Origin: Nannochloropsis oceanica
Lineage: Eukaryota > Sar > Eustigmatophyceae > Eustigmatales > Monodopsidaceae
Direction: 5' to 3'
NCBI GenBank assembly: GCA_004519485.1
Contig: CP038108.1
Coordinates: forward strand, 248,001-312,000
DNA length: 64,000 nt
Shown: piece after piece, positions 10,718 to 21,500 of the stretch
Position numbering within the stretch: the first letter of the stretch is position 1
Layout: each line of letters opens with the position of its first letter
Position numbers and translations under genes: made by a program
Notes under the pieces: generated by a model
What the model was told of the DNA's origin: nothing
The model's input: the letters and a program-made list of their open reading frames with translations, nothing else
Databases searched by the model: none

Positions 10718-12049
10718 ATGGCGATGCTGATGCCACGGAGGGGCTTGATGTGCTTGCGACATCTAGCTCGTAAACCTCCTGCCTCCTCAGCCAAGCCCCA
10801 TTTAACTCTCCCAAAACGACCCCCAAATTGCATCTCTACTACCTTCGCCACGAAACCACTCCGCGCTTACACAACCCATGGCAGAAGGCCTCCACCCCGC
10901 CGCAGCAGTGGAGGCGAAGGTTTATCCCCAGAGCAACTCCAAGCAATTTTGAGAATAGCTGGCCGATTGCTAGGGAGCCTGGCCCACACGATTCGGGCGC
11001 GCGGCTTGCACAAATCCAAACCCATGTTGGTGGCGGGGCTCTTGCTTGTTCCTACTGGCTTGGGTGGTGCTTTTTTCGTGTCGCATCTCGAATCTGCCCC
11101 GCTGACGGGACGAACGCAGCTCGTCTTCCTCAATACGACGCAAGAGATGGAGTTGGGAGTCATGGCGGCTTCGCTGGTGTACAAGGCAGAGAAAGAGCAC
11201 ATTCTGCCACGCTCTGCACCCGAGACGATTATTGTCCACGACATTTCTGCGGGGCTTCTGAAAAGCCTAAAACAGCAAATACAAGGACAAGGAGAGGACG
11301 CCGCTCGCCTCCGTGACCGCATTACCGACATGCAGTGGGAAGTGAGCGTCATTGATAGTGATGTGGTCAATGCCTTTGTTGTGCCCTCGGGCAGCATCTT
11401 TGTCTACACAGGCCTCCTTAAACAAGTACAGACCACTGGCGCTTTGGCTTTCATCCTTGGCCACGAGATCAGTCACGCGCTTGCCAGGCATTCCGTCGAA
11501 AAGATGGGCATTTTATGTGTAGGCTCGTTCTTCGTCGATTTCTGCGCGGGGTTCTTGGGTTCGTCTGCCCATCGTTATTTGCAATACATGTTGCTGCCTT
11601 ACCTACAAGCGTTGATTTTGGACTTGCCCTTTTCTAGAAGACTGGAGACAGAGGCGGATGTATTGGGCGTGCAGCTGATGGCGAACGCGGGATATGATCC
11701 ACAGGAAGCTATAGAGGCTTGGAAGCGGATGGAACAAGGAGAGGAGCATGGTGGCGGTGGGAGAAAGGCGATGGAGTTCGTTTCCACTCATCCCTCGCAC
11801 CACACAAGGATAGAGCGTTTGACGGCCTTGCTACCAAAAGCACGCGCGATGCAACAACAAGCAGTGCGAGTCAAGCTGCAACGAGGAGAAAAAGTGCCGG
11901 ATAGCAAGCAGTCAATTTCCCCGTCATCCTCCATGCGCCACGGGAGGACGTCTAAGGAGGTAGAAGCCATCCGTCAACGACGACGTGAGGAGTCGGCTCA
12001 GACTGCTTTGCGAGCCTCCTCTCTTATTCCACCACCGCCGCCAGAGTAA
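10718..12049 (+). CDS. OMA1: OMA1-like M48 metalloendopeptidase, mitochondrial
   Basis: Membrane-bound zinc protease of family M48C, the OMA1 group that acts in inner-membrane quality control and cleaves OPA1 in animals. 443 aa. The ATG at 10718 (cacaATGG) is preferred because it opens a basic, Arg-rich presequence (MAMLMPRRGLMCLRHLARKP) suited to mitochondrial import; the frame stays open upstream but without an ATG. One predicted membrane segment lies at about residues 101-124 (LVAGLLLVPTGLGGAFFV). The zinc site is HEISH at about 249, with the third ligand in ETEADVLG at about 310. IFVYTGLLKQV and the SGSIFV context are typical. The C-terminal ~60 residues are Arg/Ser-rich and not conserved. 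There is no intron. Confidence 0.88.
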   Translation: MAMLMPRRGLMCLRHLARKPPASSAKPHLTLPKRPPNCISTTFATKPLRAYTTHGRRPPPRRSSGGEGLSPEQLQAILRIAGRLLGSLAHTIRARGLHKSKPMLVAGLLLVPTGLGGAFFVSHLESAPLTGRTQLVFLNTTQEMELGVMAASLVYKAEKEHILPRSAPETIIVHDISAGLLKSLKQQIQGQGEDAARLRDRITDMQWEVSVIDSDVVNAFVVPSGSIFVYTGLLKQVQTTGALAFILGHEISHALARHSVEKMGILCVGSFFVDFCAGFLGSSAHRYLQYMLLPYLQALILDLPFSRRLETEADVLGVQLMANAGYDPQEAIEAWKRMEQGEEHGGGGRKAMEFVSTHPSHHTRIERLTALLPKARAMQQQAVRVKLQRGEKVPDSKQSISPSSSMRHGRTSKEVEAIRQRRREESAQTALRASSLIPPPPPE

Positions 12050-12948
12050 AGAGAGAGAATTTGCTGAAGAATATATTGAACGGAGACTCATGCGCAGACT
12101 GTCTGAGTTTAGGGAAGGTTTTATGGTACAGTGCTTTACCGCCGCAACTAAACACGGCAGGCTTTGAGACCGGACTTCAAAATCTCGGCATTCGCCGCTT
12201 TCAAGCTCGCACCACCCTCCATGGTATTCCGTTGCACTACCTGGCATGTCGGCGCCACCGTGTTCATTATCCCTCACTCTTACATGCCTGGCACCGCCTC
12301 CACCTCCCAAGCCCGGTTCATAACACACGGACATGGGCCAGCAATCGTGAGGCAGGGGTGAAGCTCTCTCGCCACACGCGTCGCTTTCTTTTCACGTGAC
12401 ATTACTTGGAGCCACACTCAAAGACAAAACGCAGGGACTGTGGCACACAAACACAGAAATGAGAATATCCATGCTCACGCTGTTTGGTCAATACTGGATG
12501 TCACCTCAATCCCGCCCATCGACTGCATCCCTGCAGGGATCTCTGCCGCCTCTCGTCGGCCTTGCATTTCTTCTCAAGACAGGCTGTGAGTCGCTATCCG
12601 TGTACGGGTGGCATTCCCTCTGGGGCGCAGCATGGGGTGCGTTTGGTGATCGTGGGCGGGGGCTTTCACCACACTTGTGCTTTCTCTCGATCTCGCTGTC
12701 GCTGAAAAGATGCCAGCTGGAGGCGTGTAAAAGGATTGCCAAGCAACTGGTAGCCGACCGAACCATTGATGCCATCCTCTGACACGTACACATACTCAAA
12801 CTTCCGGCAATGGGGGCATCCGTAACTTGGCAATTGACGAAGGGGACAAGGGCGTCGAAATTCTGCCCAACACGTGGCCACTACCCCGACAGCAGGGTCT
12901 CACCTCCATCACATACCTTACCCCAGACCGACACATACAAACAGACCC
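12050..12948. other. Intergenic region, no supported gene
   Basis: 899 bases. Short open frames exist on both strands. One on the minus strand (12881-12666) has a Cys-rich patch (CPLRQLPSYGCPHC) followed by a good donor (gagtatgtg), but I could not join it to a recognisable protein. The right part must include the promoter of the HROB-like gene. Confidence 0.4.
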
Positions 12949-14022
12949 ATGGCGTACGCGGGCAGCGGCCCTCCAGGAATAGATGATGGTGGAGGAGGGG
13001 GCTTTCCAGTGCAGCACCGACAGCCTCGACGTTTTCCAGGACCGTTGGGCTTACTCGGCGCAACCATCGATGGTAGGGGCAGCAGATCGGACCCCGAACA
13101 ATACATGAAGCAGCAGCAGCAGCTGCACCAGCAGCCACCGCAGCAGGAAGGCCTTATCAAAGCGAGTTCCACAGCCATGAGTAGCAGTAACACTCCTGAT
13201 TTGGGCCTCCTCCATTTTCTCCAACCCAATGGGGCCTGGCAAAACATGTGCCGGGATTACGGCTTGCCCATCTCCTCCTCCTCCTCCTCGTCCTCCTCCC
13301 CCCCCTCCTCCTCCTCGTTCTCCGCATTGCCGTCGTCGTTATCACAGCAGCATGTCACCACCGCCCAAATCCTGCAACGAGTCCTCGGGTGCACTTGCTC
13401 GGAGGTCGCACAGGGCTGGCAAGACGAAACCCTGCGGGTGGGTCGAAAGCTTGCCGGAGTCGTGACCGCTGTGGATCACACGGCAGACGGGAGCGTCAGT
13501 ATCACCTTGGCAGATCCCACGGGAAAAGTACATGGTTATTTGCACACGGATGTGATTGAGGAGTACGGGCCTGATGTGGCAGTAGGGTGCGTGATGGTGT
13601 TGAGTGGAGTAGCTATCTTTGTGAGTGGCCCGGGGGTGCAGAGGTGGTTGAATGTCGTGCCTGAGAATGTGAGGGGCTTCTATCCAGCGGTAAGGCGAGG
13701 AGGGGAAAAAGGAGGCGGAGGAGGGGAGGGAGGAAGAATGATGATGGTAGATGCTGGGGAGGGCGGGGAGCAGGAAGATGCAAGGAGGAGCTTGGTGGGG
13801 ATGAAGCATGAGAGGGGACAGAAGGAGGAGGAGCAAAAGGAGGAGGTTGAAATAATGGATGAGAGTGAGGGATATAATGGTGGCGGAGGAGAAGAAGATT
13901 TTGCAAGAGGTTTTCATTTGCCCTCTTATAACCCCGCACCATCTGCGGCTCTTGTTCAGCAGCAGCAGCAGCAGCAGCGGCAGTACGAACGGCAATATCA
14001 AGAGGAACAGCAGCAGCACTTT

Positions 14023-14076
<54 letters not shown>

Positions 14077-15177
14077 CTACAACTTCAACAAGAGAGGCAG
14101 TGCGTACCTGGCATACGGCTTAACATGGGTTGGGAGTCAGAAGAGGCTCGTTTGCATGCCTTGGCGCTACTAGGGGGCACCGTGGTGAGTAGCACAAACA
14201 AGGAGGAGGAGGGGAAGGAAGAAGGAGAGGGGGAGGAAGAAAGCGAGGAAAGGATGGAGGAAGGGGAGGAGGAGAGTGGACCTGTAGATATGTTTTCGGG
14301 GTCGCCGATGGGAAAGGACCTATCAGCGCAGCAGCAGCAGCAGCAGCAACAACAACAACACAACATTTTCCAGCACCCTGGCAACTTTCCCTTGCGCAGT
14401 TCCGATGGTGACAGGGAATGGGATGTAAGTAGCAGCAGCAGCATCAGCAGCAGCCGACCCATCGGTATCCCTTATGTTGGTCAGGCGCACCTGAAGCAGG
14501 AGCAGCAGCCCTTCACCACGTCCTCTTCCTCCGCTTCTTACGTTCCTGGCTTTGGAGGAGCAGGAGGAGGAGGAGGAGGAAGAGGGGGAGGATTCACCGG
14601 GCCATCGTCATTGGACTCGATGGTTGCTCAGCCGGACGAGGATGTGACGTACCGAGGAGGAGGAGGGGGAGGAGGAGGAGGAGGAGGGGGAGCGGGGGGA
14701 AGGAGTAAGCTGGGTGGTGAGAACTTTGCGGCGTTGGCGCGAGGCTTTGCTGGAAGCTGGGGAGGAGGGGGAGGAGGAGGAGGAGGACGAGGGGTAGAAG
14801 GATATATGGATTCGGAGAGGGGAGGCGAAGCGGAGCAGGAAGAGGGGAATGAGGAGGATATGGATGATTTGGTGGCTTTGACCAGGGCTATCGCCGATGC
14901 GGGAGGAGGAGGAATAGGAAGAGGACGAGGCAGAAGAGGGGAAGGGGAAGGGATAGGGGGACAAGGGACCCGTGAGGCGTTGCTTGCTCCTCCTCCTGGA
15001 TGTGTAGGGCCGAGTTTGACTGGGGAGAAGGAAGAGGAGGAGGATGAGAGGGAAGGGGAGGGGAGAAGAGGAGGGGAGGGGTTTCTATTCGAAGGGGGGG
15101 GAGGAGGGAGGGGGGAAACTCCGGCACACCATTTGTTGGATGAGGCGTTGGAGGATGACGAGGCTCTTTGGTCGTAA
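12949..15177 (+). CDS. HROB: HROB-like OB-fold protein (homologous-recombination / MCM8-9 cofactor family)
   Basis: 742 aa from ATG 12949 (accCATGG context); single exon. Two pieces match the HROB/C17orf53 family. One is a short N-terminal motif RRFPGPLGLLG (about residues 26-36). The other is an OB-fold domain (about 134-245): LAGVVTAVDHTADGSVSITL, ADPTGKVHGYLHTDV, then VLSGVAIFVSG and WLNVVPENVRGFYP. In animals HROB loads the MCM8-MCM9 helicase during recombination repair; that role here is inferred from the domain only. Everything after about residue 245 is low complexity: Gly/Glu-rich blocks, a ~17-residue poly-Gln at 14023-14073 and Gly9-10 runs, ending in an acidic tail (LDEALEDDEALWS). 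The family call rests on two motifs, so it is good but not certain. Confidence 0.68.
14023..14073 (+). repeat. CAG repeat (poly-Gln) inside HROB-like gene
   Basis: Uninterrupted (CAG)n of about 17 units coding poly-Gln. A second CAG/CAA run lies at about 14330-14360 in the same gene. Confidence 0.9.
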
Positions 15178-15446
15178 TAGTGAAAGTTTTGTCAGGGGGA
15201 ATGTTGTAAGCATGGAGGAAAAGGAGAAGAAAGGAGGAAGGTGTGTATGCAGTAAGAGGTACATATGTGTGAGAGTAATGTGTGAATGGGCACTGTATCA
15301 AAGAAAGTGAACAATATAATATTTTAGATTCCCTCCTTACCTGCTTTTACGGGTGCTTTAGAAATCATGAACCAGCTATCCTCTGCAGCTGTTAACACCG
15401 TCCTATTTCCTTCTGTCTTTTCTTTTTCTTTTCATTCATTCATTTC

Positions 15447-16454
15447 TTACGTTGTCTTGCGTTTCAATGTCCAAGGCGCCTGATTACCATCTCTCTCCCG
15501 CTTATACCCTCCCCGTCCATTCCCCTGTCCTCCTCTTCCTTCCCCTCCTCCTCTTCCTCCTTTTTCTCGCCTCTGAAACGGTGGGTGGACTTTCCCCGTC
15601 GTGTCCAAGATAACCAGGAGCTGTTTCCGTGCGCATCGATCATCCGCCCTTACCACCGACGAAGTAATCGCCTGCCTGAACCCTTCAAAATTGAAATTCA
15701 ACGGAAGTTTCAACGCGATGTATAGTGCATGGGGCTTGAGACGCTCACAGAGCTGAGATAAAGGGAGGTCCCCGAAGGTCAAATCTACCATGTCATTCTC
15801 AGCGTACGACTTTCCTCCCCAGGGCGGATCGAGGAACACTACATCTTGTTTCAACTCCTTTAACTTCTCCAGAAAATCACCGCGATACGTCGTGACAGTA
15901 TCAGTTAATCCCAAGGCCTTCACATTGTGTTCTAATAGGCTGAACCGCTGCGGGTCGAGCTCCACGGCTTGGACCTGGCGGAAATGCTGCGCAAACGACA
16001 GGACGTTCCCGCCCGCAGCAGCGCAGCCATCAGTGATCACGGCTCGGTCCCCCACAAGTTGCTGCAAAATCCGCGAAGTGTTGTTGGCTGAGCGCGTGTC
16101 CGTGATGCTGTACATGGAGACCTCATCCAAGGCCAGTAGGGCGCGTTGGGCCGGGGAATAGTTGTAGAAGATGGCCCCCCATTTGTACTGGATCTCGTCG
16201 TTTTCGCTGGGCACTTCCTTGCCATAAATGATGCGGGACACCGAGGTAGAGGTATCGACAGCAGCAGCCTGGGAAGTCGCGCGGGCGTCATCGTTAGATT
16301 GGCCTGGTGGTGGTGTGGGTGCCTCGCTGGCAGCGGCAGCTTTGTTCGTTGAGGAGGACGAGGGGGAGGCGGAGAAGGAGGATGACGATGATGATGCTGG
16401 GGCTTGCGCTTGTGCTGTCTGCGTGTTGTAGCCGTCCTCTTTTTCCTTCTCCAT
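15447..16454 (-). CDS. TGS1: TGS1-like RNA cap guanosine-N2 methyltransferase
   Basis: SAM-dependent methyltransferase of the trimethylguanosine-synthase family, which converts the m7G cap of snRNA and snoRNA to the 2,2,7-trimethyl form. 335 aa from the ATG at 16454; the frame continues upstream without another ATG, so a short 5' exon is possible. The N-terminal ~85 residues are Ala/Ser-rich. The catalytic domain (about 95-300) includes KWGAIFYNYSPAQ, the SAM-binding string VITDGCAAAGGNVLSFAQHF with VQAVELDPQRF, and the hallmark DPPWGGKSY, followed by ALYIALKLPLNFN. A Gly/Arg/Lys-rich C-tail may bind RNA. The long N-terminal regulatory region of animal TGS1 is absent, as in fungal and plant forms. 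Convergent with the HROB-like gene, divergent from Aurora. Confidence 0.85.
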   Translation of the reverse strand: MEKEKEDGYNTQTAQAQAPASSSSSSFSASPSSSSTNKAAAASEAPTPPPGQSNDDARATSQAAAVDTSTSVSRIIYGKEVPSENDEIQYKWGAIFYNYSPAQRALLALDEVSMYSITDTRSANNTSRILQQLVGDRAVITDGCAAAGGNVLSFAQHFRQVQAVELDPQRFSLLEHNVKALGLTDTVTTYRGDFLEKLKELKQDVVFLDPPWGGKSYAENDMVDLTFGDLPLSQLCERLKPHALYIALKLPLNFNFEGFRQAITSSVVRADDRCARKQLLVILDTTGKVHPPFQRREKGGRGGGEGRGGQGNGRGGYKRERDGNQAPWTLKRKTT

Positions 16455-16955
16455 CAGCTGGTAAAGGCCAGCTGTGTCGTGGAATTGGTGGTGTGGCGCG
16501 CGTGAGACAGGCAAGACGAACGATATGTGGGTCGGCGATCCGTCATCGCTGGAGGAAGCTCAACAAGCAAGGCCCATCGCCTTAGCAGAGTAGGAGCAAC
16601 CAGCCATGCCTCATCGGTCTCAAGACTTTCAACCAAAAGCTACACCACACAGACAGCACTTGCGAAGCACTATCAGACACTTTTCACAGACGCTTGTGCA
16701 TTGAACCCCATCCCTCCGTTCGAAAGTCGCCTTAAGCTCAGAGTGCGCGTAGGACTGGCCGCTTTGGACAAACCCAACGACCGAGCCACAGCTAAATGAC
16801 CAACTAACAAGGCATCAAACTCAACAAACGCTAATGCTTAAGCCTTATTTCGTCTTCTTAATACAGGTATTAAAACCTGTGGCTACGCGTGCCTTTGGTT
16901 GGCTGCATTCTCAGTGCGACAGTCCCCCTGCAGCAAACGCCCGCCCGCCCCGCGG
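16455..16955. promoter_or_regulatory. Divergent promoter region, TGS1-like / Aurora kinase
   Basis: 501 bases between outward-reading genes. An AT-rich patch (about 16795-16880) lies on the Aurora side. No specific element is recognised, and an upstream exon of the TGS1-like gene could lie here. Confidence 0.35.
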
Positions 16956-18280
16956 ATGTCCGAAAGCAATACCCGTCTCTCATCCCCACTACGCAAAATG
17001 ACGGTCGAAGACAAAGGTATGTGTAATTTCACTGTTCATCAATGGTTGCGTGCTGTTAAGAAAGCGGCGTGCTGGGTCCTCTTTTGCATCGATCCCCTCC
17101 TTCTCCTCTCTGATCCCTTTCCCCACCTCACCTCTTCTCCCCACCAGAAAACATGCCGGTGAACCCCAACACCACCAGCACCTCAGGCAGCAGCAGCAGT
17201 AACAATAGCAATAGCAGTCATGACAACCTCAAGAAGGCCCCCTCCTCTTCTTCGTCGCGCGAGCCCGCCGACCCGGACCGTGTGTGGTCTTTGAACGACT
17301 TTGATATTGGCCGGAAGCTGGGCCGCGGCAAGTTTGGTGCTGTGTATCTCGCCCGGGAAAAGTGCACGCAGTTCATCGTTGCCATCAAGGTCCTAGAAAA
17401 GCGGCAGCTCTTTCGTTCGTCGGTCGAGCACCAACTGCGGCGGGAGGTAGGTTCTGTCCGGTGTCTTTGTGTGCGTGCGTGTTCCCTTGTTTTGTGTCTA
17501 AGACGAGTAGTTTCTCACGCCCCTCCCCCCCCCCAAAAGATCGAAATTCAAGCTCACCTCCGTCACAAGAATATCTTGCGTATGTACGGCTACTTTTTCG
17601 ACGACAAGCGTATTTATCTCATCTTGGAGTACGCGCCTCACGGCGAGCTCTACAAGCACCTGACCAACCAAGGTCGGTTCTCCGAACGTCAGTCTGCGCA
17701 ATTTATCCTCGAGATGTCTTCCGCTCTTGGGTACTGCCACGAGAAGCACGTCATCCATCGAGATATCAAGCCAGAGAATCTGTTACTGGGGCCCAAGCGT
17801 GAGTTGAAGATTGCGGATTTTGGGTGGTCTGTGCACGCGCCTTCCTCTCGCAGGGAGACCTTGTGTGGCACCTTGGATTACCTGCCCCCTGAGATGATAG
17901 AGGGAAAGAAGCACGACAAGTGGGTCGATGTTTGGAGTTTGGGCGTTTTGATGTACGAGTTCTTGGTTGGCAATCCCCCCTTTGAAGCCGAGGGGCATCA
18001 GGCGACTTACCGAAGAATTAGTCGGGTCGACCTGAGGTTCCCTCCCGAGGTCTCGTCCGAGGCCCAGGACTTGATTGCCAAGCTGCTGGTCAAAGAGCCG
18101 TCGTGTCGTTTACCATTGGACAAAATTCCGACCCACCCTTGGGTGTTGCGAAACGCGCCACGCCATTCGTTGCAGCAATACCTGCCGGCCGGGACATTTG
18201 CGGCGTTATTTTCCTCGCCCCCTGCTGCTACTGCTGCTGCTCCGGTGGGCGGAAGTGATGGGAGAAATGGAGGAAAGTAG
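16956..18280 (+). CDS. AURK: Aurora kinase, 3 exons
   Basis: Mitotic Ser/Thr kinase acting on spindle and chromosomes. Exons 16956-17016, 17148-17446 and 17540-18280 give 366 aa. ATG 16956 is the first in frame; ATG 16998 is an alternative. The N-terminus is Ser/Asn-rich and contains a KEN motif (residues 20-22) created exactly at the exon 1/2 junction. The kinase domain has [12 protein letters not shown], catalytic Lys in [10 protein letters not shown] (about residue 100), [30 protein letters not shown] and [15 protein letters not shown], which are specific Aurora signatures. The activation-loop Thr (about 227) is kept; the residue before it is Glu where animal Aurora A has Thr. Intron 2 (17447-17539, 93 nt) is in frame and free of stops, so its retention would insert 31 residues inside helix C. 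Convergent with the PP6 gene. Confidence 0.95.
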
Positions 18281-19481
18281 AAGGTGATGGTAGTGGTAGA
18301 GAGAGGAAAGGTAGGAGGATGGGAGGGTGAGATGGATTTGTACGTAGGAGGGGGAAGAGGGAGGCAGAGAATAATTAAACTGAGCGAATGGTGAGGAAGA
18401 GAGAAGGAATCTGGAAGGAAGGGAAGGTGAAAAGGATTTGCCATGACAAGGAATGAGCAGTTGTCAATGCGCAGTATTTGGTGCGAGGAGAAGAGTCGAT
18501 GGAGAGAGGGAAGAAGGAAGACAGTGCGGCGTGTGGGGCCTCATTGCAACCGAAAGGTACACACGTCAGTCTGCTATTTGGCGTATCAATTTTAAGAAAG
18601 TGAAAAGACAGATTAGACATATGACTTTAAAAACGCTCGAGGAAAATACCGGAAAGACCCTTTGGATGGATATGGGGACCTAGGTTCCATTTCGCTGGCG
18701 GCCCGGGGGCGGCTTTTCGAGTTTGTTTACGGGACATCTTTTCACTCGCTACTCGCTCACTCTCGGTCCTTCTAGCCACTTGTTCCAGCCACTTATTTTT
18801 CTTCGTATTCTAACTTGTTGATCTTCAGTGACTCCATGCTCACAGCGCACCGCACGACTGAGGTAACGACCGAAGCGGCCAGCGTGGGAGAACGCAGGAG
18901 GGGCGATGCGAAAAATTTTAAGAATCCAGAAACACCAAAGCGTGCGAGTAAAAGGAAATATGTGGTGCATGTCCGGTGGCAACCAGCCACTCGTAATGCA
19001 ACCAACATTGTTTTATCTCCAAAATTTCTCTGCTTTATCATGTGACGTTTTAGGAACCAGAGCTGCGTAGAAGTTGCCCGCGCGCCTCACACCCATATTT
19101 GCTTGGGTGCTACATTATCCCTTCTCTCCCCCTTCCTCTTCCTCTCCTCAGTCCTTTCCTGCTTGCGGCAGAGTGAGGCGCCCGCACTTCAAAGCCACCC
19201 TCAAATCCAACTTCGAGGATTACATCATCATCTCACTACAAAAATGATTTCACACGCAAACAGGAGCGAAAGGGCATTCCCTTCCGCTTTCTTTTCTTCT
19301 CTATCTTCTTGAATATATCTCTCACACACACACGCGAGGCCGTCCGCTCTTCCCTTTCACTTATTGGAATTTGATCTCTCCTGTGTACACACCACCCCCA
19401 CTTCTCCCTCCTTGCAAAATCATTGTCCTCGCCCCTCCGTCCCTCCGTCCCTCCTTCTTTCCTCCCTATCCTTGCATGACT
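18281..19481. other. Convergent intergenic region, Aurora / PP6
   Basis: 1,201 bases between two 3' ends. It holds purine-rich sequence after Aurora and CT-rich sequence before PP6. A small plus-strand open frame from ATG 18838 to 19045 (about 69 codons, basic) has no recognisable product and is not called as a gene. Confidence 0.4.
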
Positions 19482-21500
19482 TTACAGGAAGTAAGGTACG
19501 AGGTTTCTCCGTTCCTCCGCCATGTTGCTCTCCGGCACCTCTGTAGGAAAGGGAGGTAGGGAGGGAAGGAAAGAGTGAGGCGACCGATCGAAAAAACGGT
19601 AATAAGTCTCTCTCCCTCCCTCCTTACCCTTGAACATCTTGAACTCTCGGTTCAGGTTCTCGTCAAAGGCAAGCACAGCCGCGACATTACCGCATCGATA
19701 GCAGTAGTTGGGAGCAGACCAGACCGTGACGAGCGAGCGCTCGGGGAAATGGTATTTGAAGCCTGCGAGGGAGGGAGGGAGGGAGGGAGGGAGGGAGGGA
19801 GGGAGGGAGGGGGGGACGATCAGATGCCGGGATTACAGGGGTAACTATCGTTATCACGCTGCAACGAGTCAACCAGAAAAAATGAATGGAGGGAGAAAGG
19901 GAAGAAAGGAGGAAATTAGATGGGAGGTGGAGGCTACTCACCTTCCATAACTAGTTGATGTGCCCGGCAGATGAGCTCCAGGCCGTTCACGTGATTGAAA
20001 GCCTGCGTAACCTTGCTTCCGAATAAATACCCCGCACCCCTGGATAGAAGGGTAATCAGAAACATGAACGGAAGGACGACAAACACCATGAGCTCTAGTG
20101 ATGATCTTTGTCCTCTTTTCTCCTCCTTCCTCTTTTATTACACAGGTCGTGGACCTCCAGCCATCCATGCCCCTCCTTCCCTCCTTTTCTCCCTCCCTTC
20201 CCTCCCTCCCTCACCGTGGCGAGATCACCCACGGGTCAATTATGTCCTCGGGGTCACTCCACATCATATCACAAAATGGGCCGTCGTGCGGGATTTCCTG
20301 GACACGGTCGATGGTGCGGATCTGAACGAGAGCGGGAGTAAATGCGGGAAGAGAGGATATATTGAGATGTATTGAGCAACCAGGAGGGGAAAGGCGCATG
20401 TTGTTGATCGAAAGTCATGAAAAATCAAGAGAGATACGTGGCGAAAGAAAGAACTGGCAAGGTGTGTGGGCTGAGGTGAGATAAAGAAGGAAAAAGACAA
20501 GACCAGAAGAAGGGAGTCAATGAAGGGCGGGAGGGTTAAGGGCAAGGCTTATACCTGATCCACCGTCCTAATCTCTGGAGAGAGCCCACCATGCACGCAC
20601 AGGACCTGCCCATCTATCAATGCGGCCAGGTTGAGGTAGTCAAACACGTCCACGCAATATTTCCAGGCGTTGGCATTGCCGTACTTGCGCATGCACTCCT
20701 CGTAGAAACCGTACACCTGGAGGGGGGGGGGGGAAAGGAGGGAGGAATGGAGAAATGGATTCGGAAATTATCGTACCGACATATGTCCACATTTCGCACA
20801 AAAAAACAGCGTCCTTTCCATCCCTCCCGCCCCCCTCCCCCTTTACCTGTGTGATCTGCCGCGACTCATGATTCCCGCGCAACAAGGTCATGTGTTGGGG
20901 ATACCGCGCCTTTAAACACAGCAGTAATGTCAAGGTTTCCACGCTGTTGTGCCCTCGGTCCACAAAGTCCCCCATGAAAATGTAGCTCGTCTCAGGCACT
21001 TCCCCCCCGCATGCGAAGAGCTTGAGTAGGTCGTAAAACTGGCCGTGGATGTCCCCGCAGACCGTGACGGGGCTCCGTACTGGTTGGACGTTGCATTCTT
21101 CGATAAGAATTTCTTTCACCTTTGTTTTGGGTTTGTGCGGGGAGAGAAGAGGAGGGAGCCGCCAGGGTTAGAATGGGTATGTAGGGAAGGATGACGGGAA
21201 GGCGGGGGGGAGGAGATGTTGGGTTGGAAGGAGCAATGGATAGAGGCTTCGGTTAGCTTTGTGCAGCAGCTGAGGATAACAATATAAAGGAAGCGGATAT
21301 TCACGGTATGCACGAGCCTGGAGGGAGACGAGGCCAGATGTGGTGGACCACGACGAACAGAGGTGACGAGGGCACAGAGGGAGTAGCGGGAAGGCAACAA
21401 GCAAGCAGACGCTCGGACTTACCAGACTACATAGCTTCTTCAGTTCGTGCTCCTTGATGCATTCCCCGCGTTGGAGCGTCTCTATCCACTCGTCTAGCAT
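19482..21500 (-). CDS. PPP6C: Protein phosphatase 6 catalytic subunit (PP6/Sit4/FyPP), 7 exons
   Basis: Metal-dependent Ser/Thr phosphatase of the PPP family. Exons in transcript order: 21500-21423, 21119-20847, 20716-20555, 20321-20215, 20039-19942, 19762-19628, 19540-19482, giving 303 aa. The N-terminus [20 protein letters not shown] and the [14 protein letters not shown] stretch match plant FyPP/PP6. Metal and active-site motifs: GDIHGQ (48-53), GDFVDRG (76-82), RGNHES (107-112), CVHGGLSP (about 157-164) and [28 protein letters not shown] and [11 protein letters not shown] separate PP6 from PP2A and PP4, and the protein ends in VPYFL, the methylatable PP2A-family tail as in plant PP6. Several introns contain GGGA arrays on the + strand. 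Animal PP6 removes the Aurora A activation-loop phosphate; here the two genes are direct neighbours. Confidence 0.95.
19767..19814. repeat. (GGGA)n tract in a PP6 intron
   Basis: About 12 units of GGGA directly upstream, in transcript terms, of the exon beginning at 19762. Read on the minus strand it is a TCCC polypyrimidine tract next to the 3' splice site. Confidence 0.9.

Noticed and set aside
12666-12881. Minus-strand frame with a Cys-x2-Cys patch (YGCPHC), first thought to be a small zinc-binding protein such as Spt4
   Set aside because: The second Cys pair and the downstream conserved region could not be found, and no splice gave a recognisable product.
18838-19045. Small basic open frame between Aurora and PP6
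   Set aside because: No recognisable domain and it lies in the 3' flanks of two convergent genes; length is within chance expectation.
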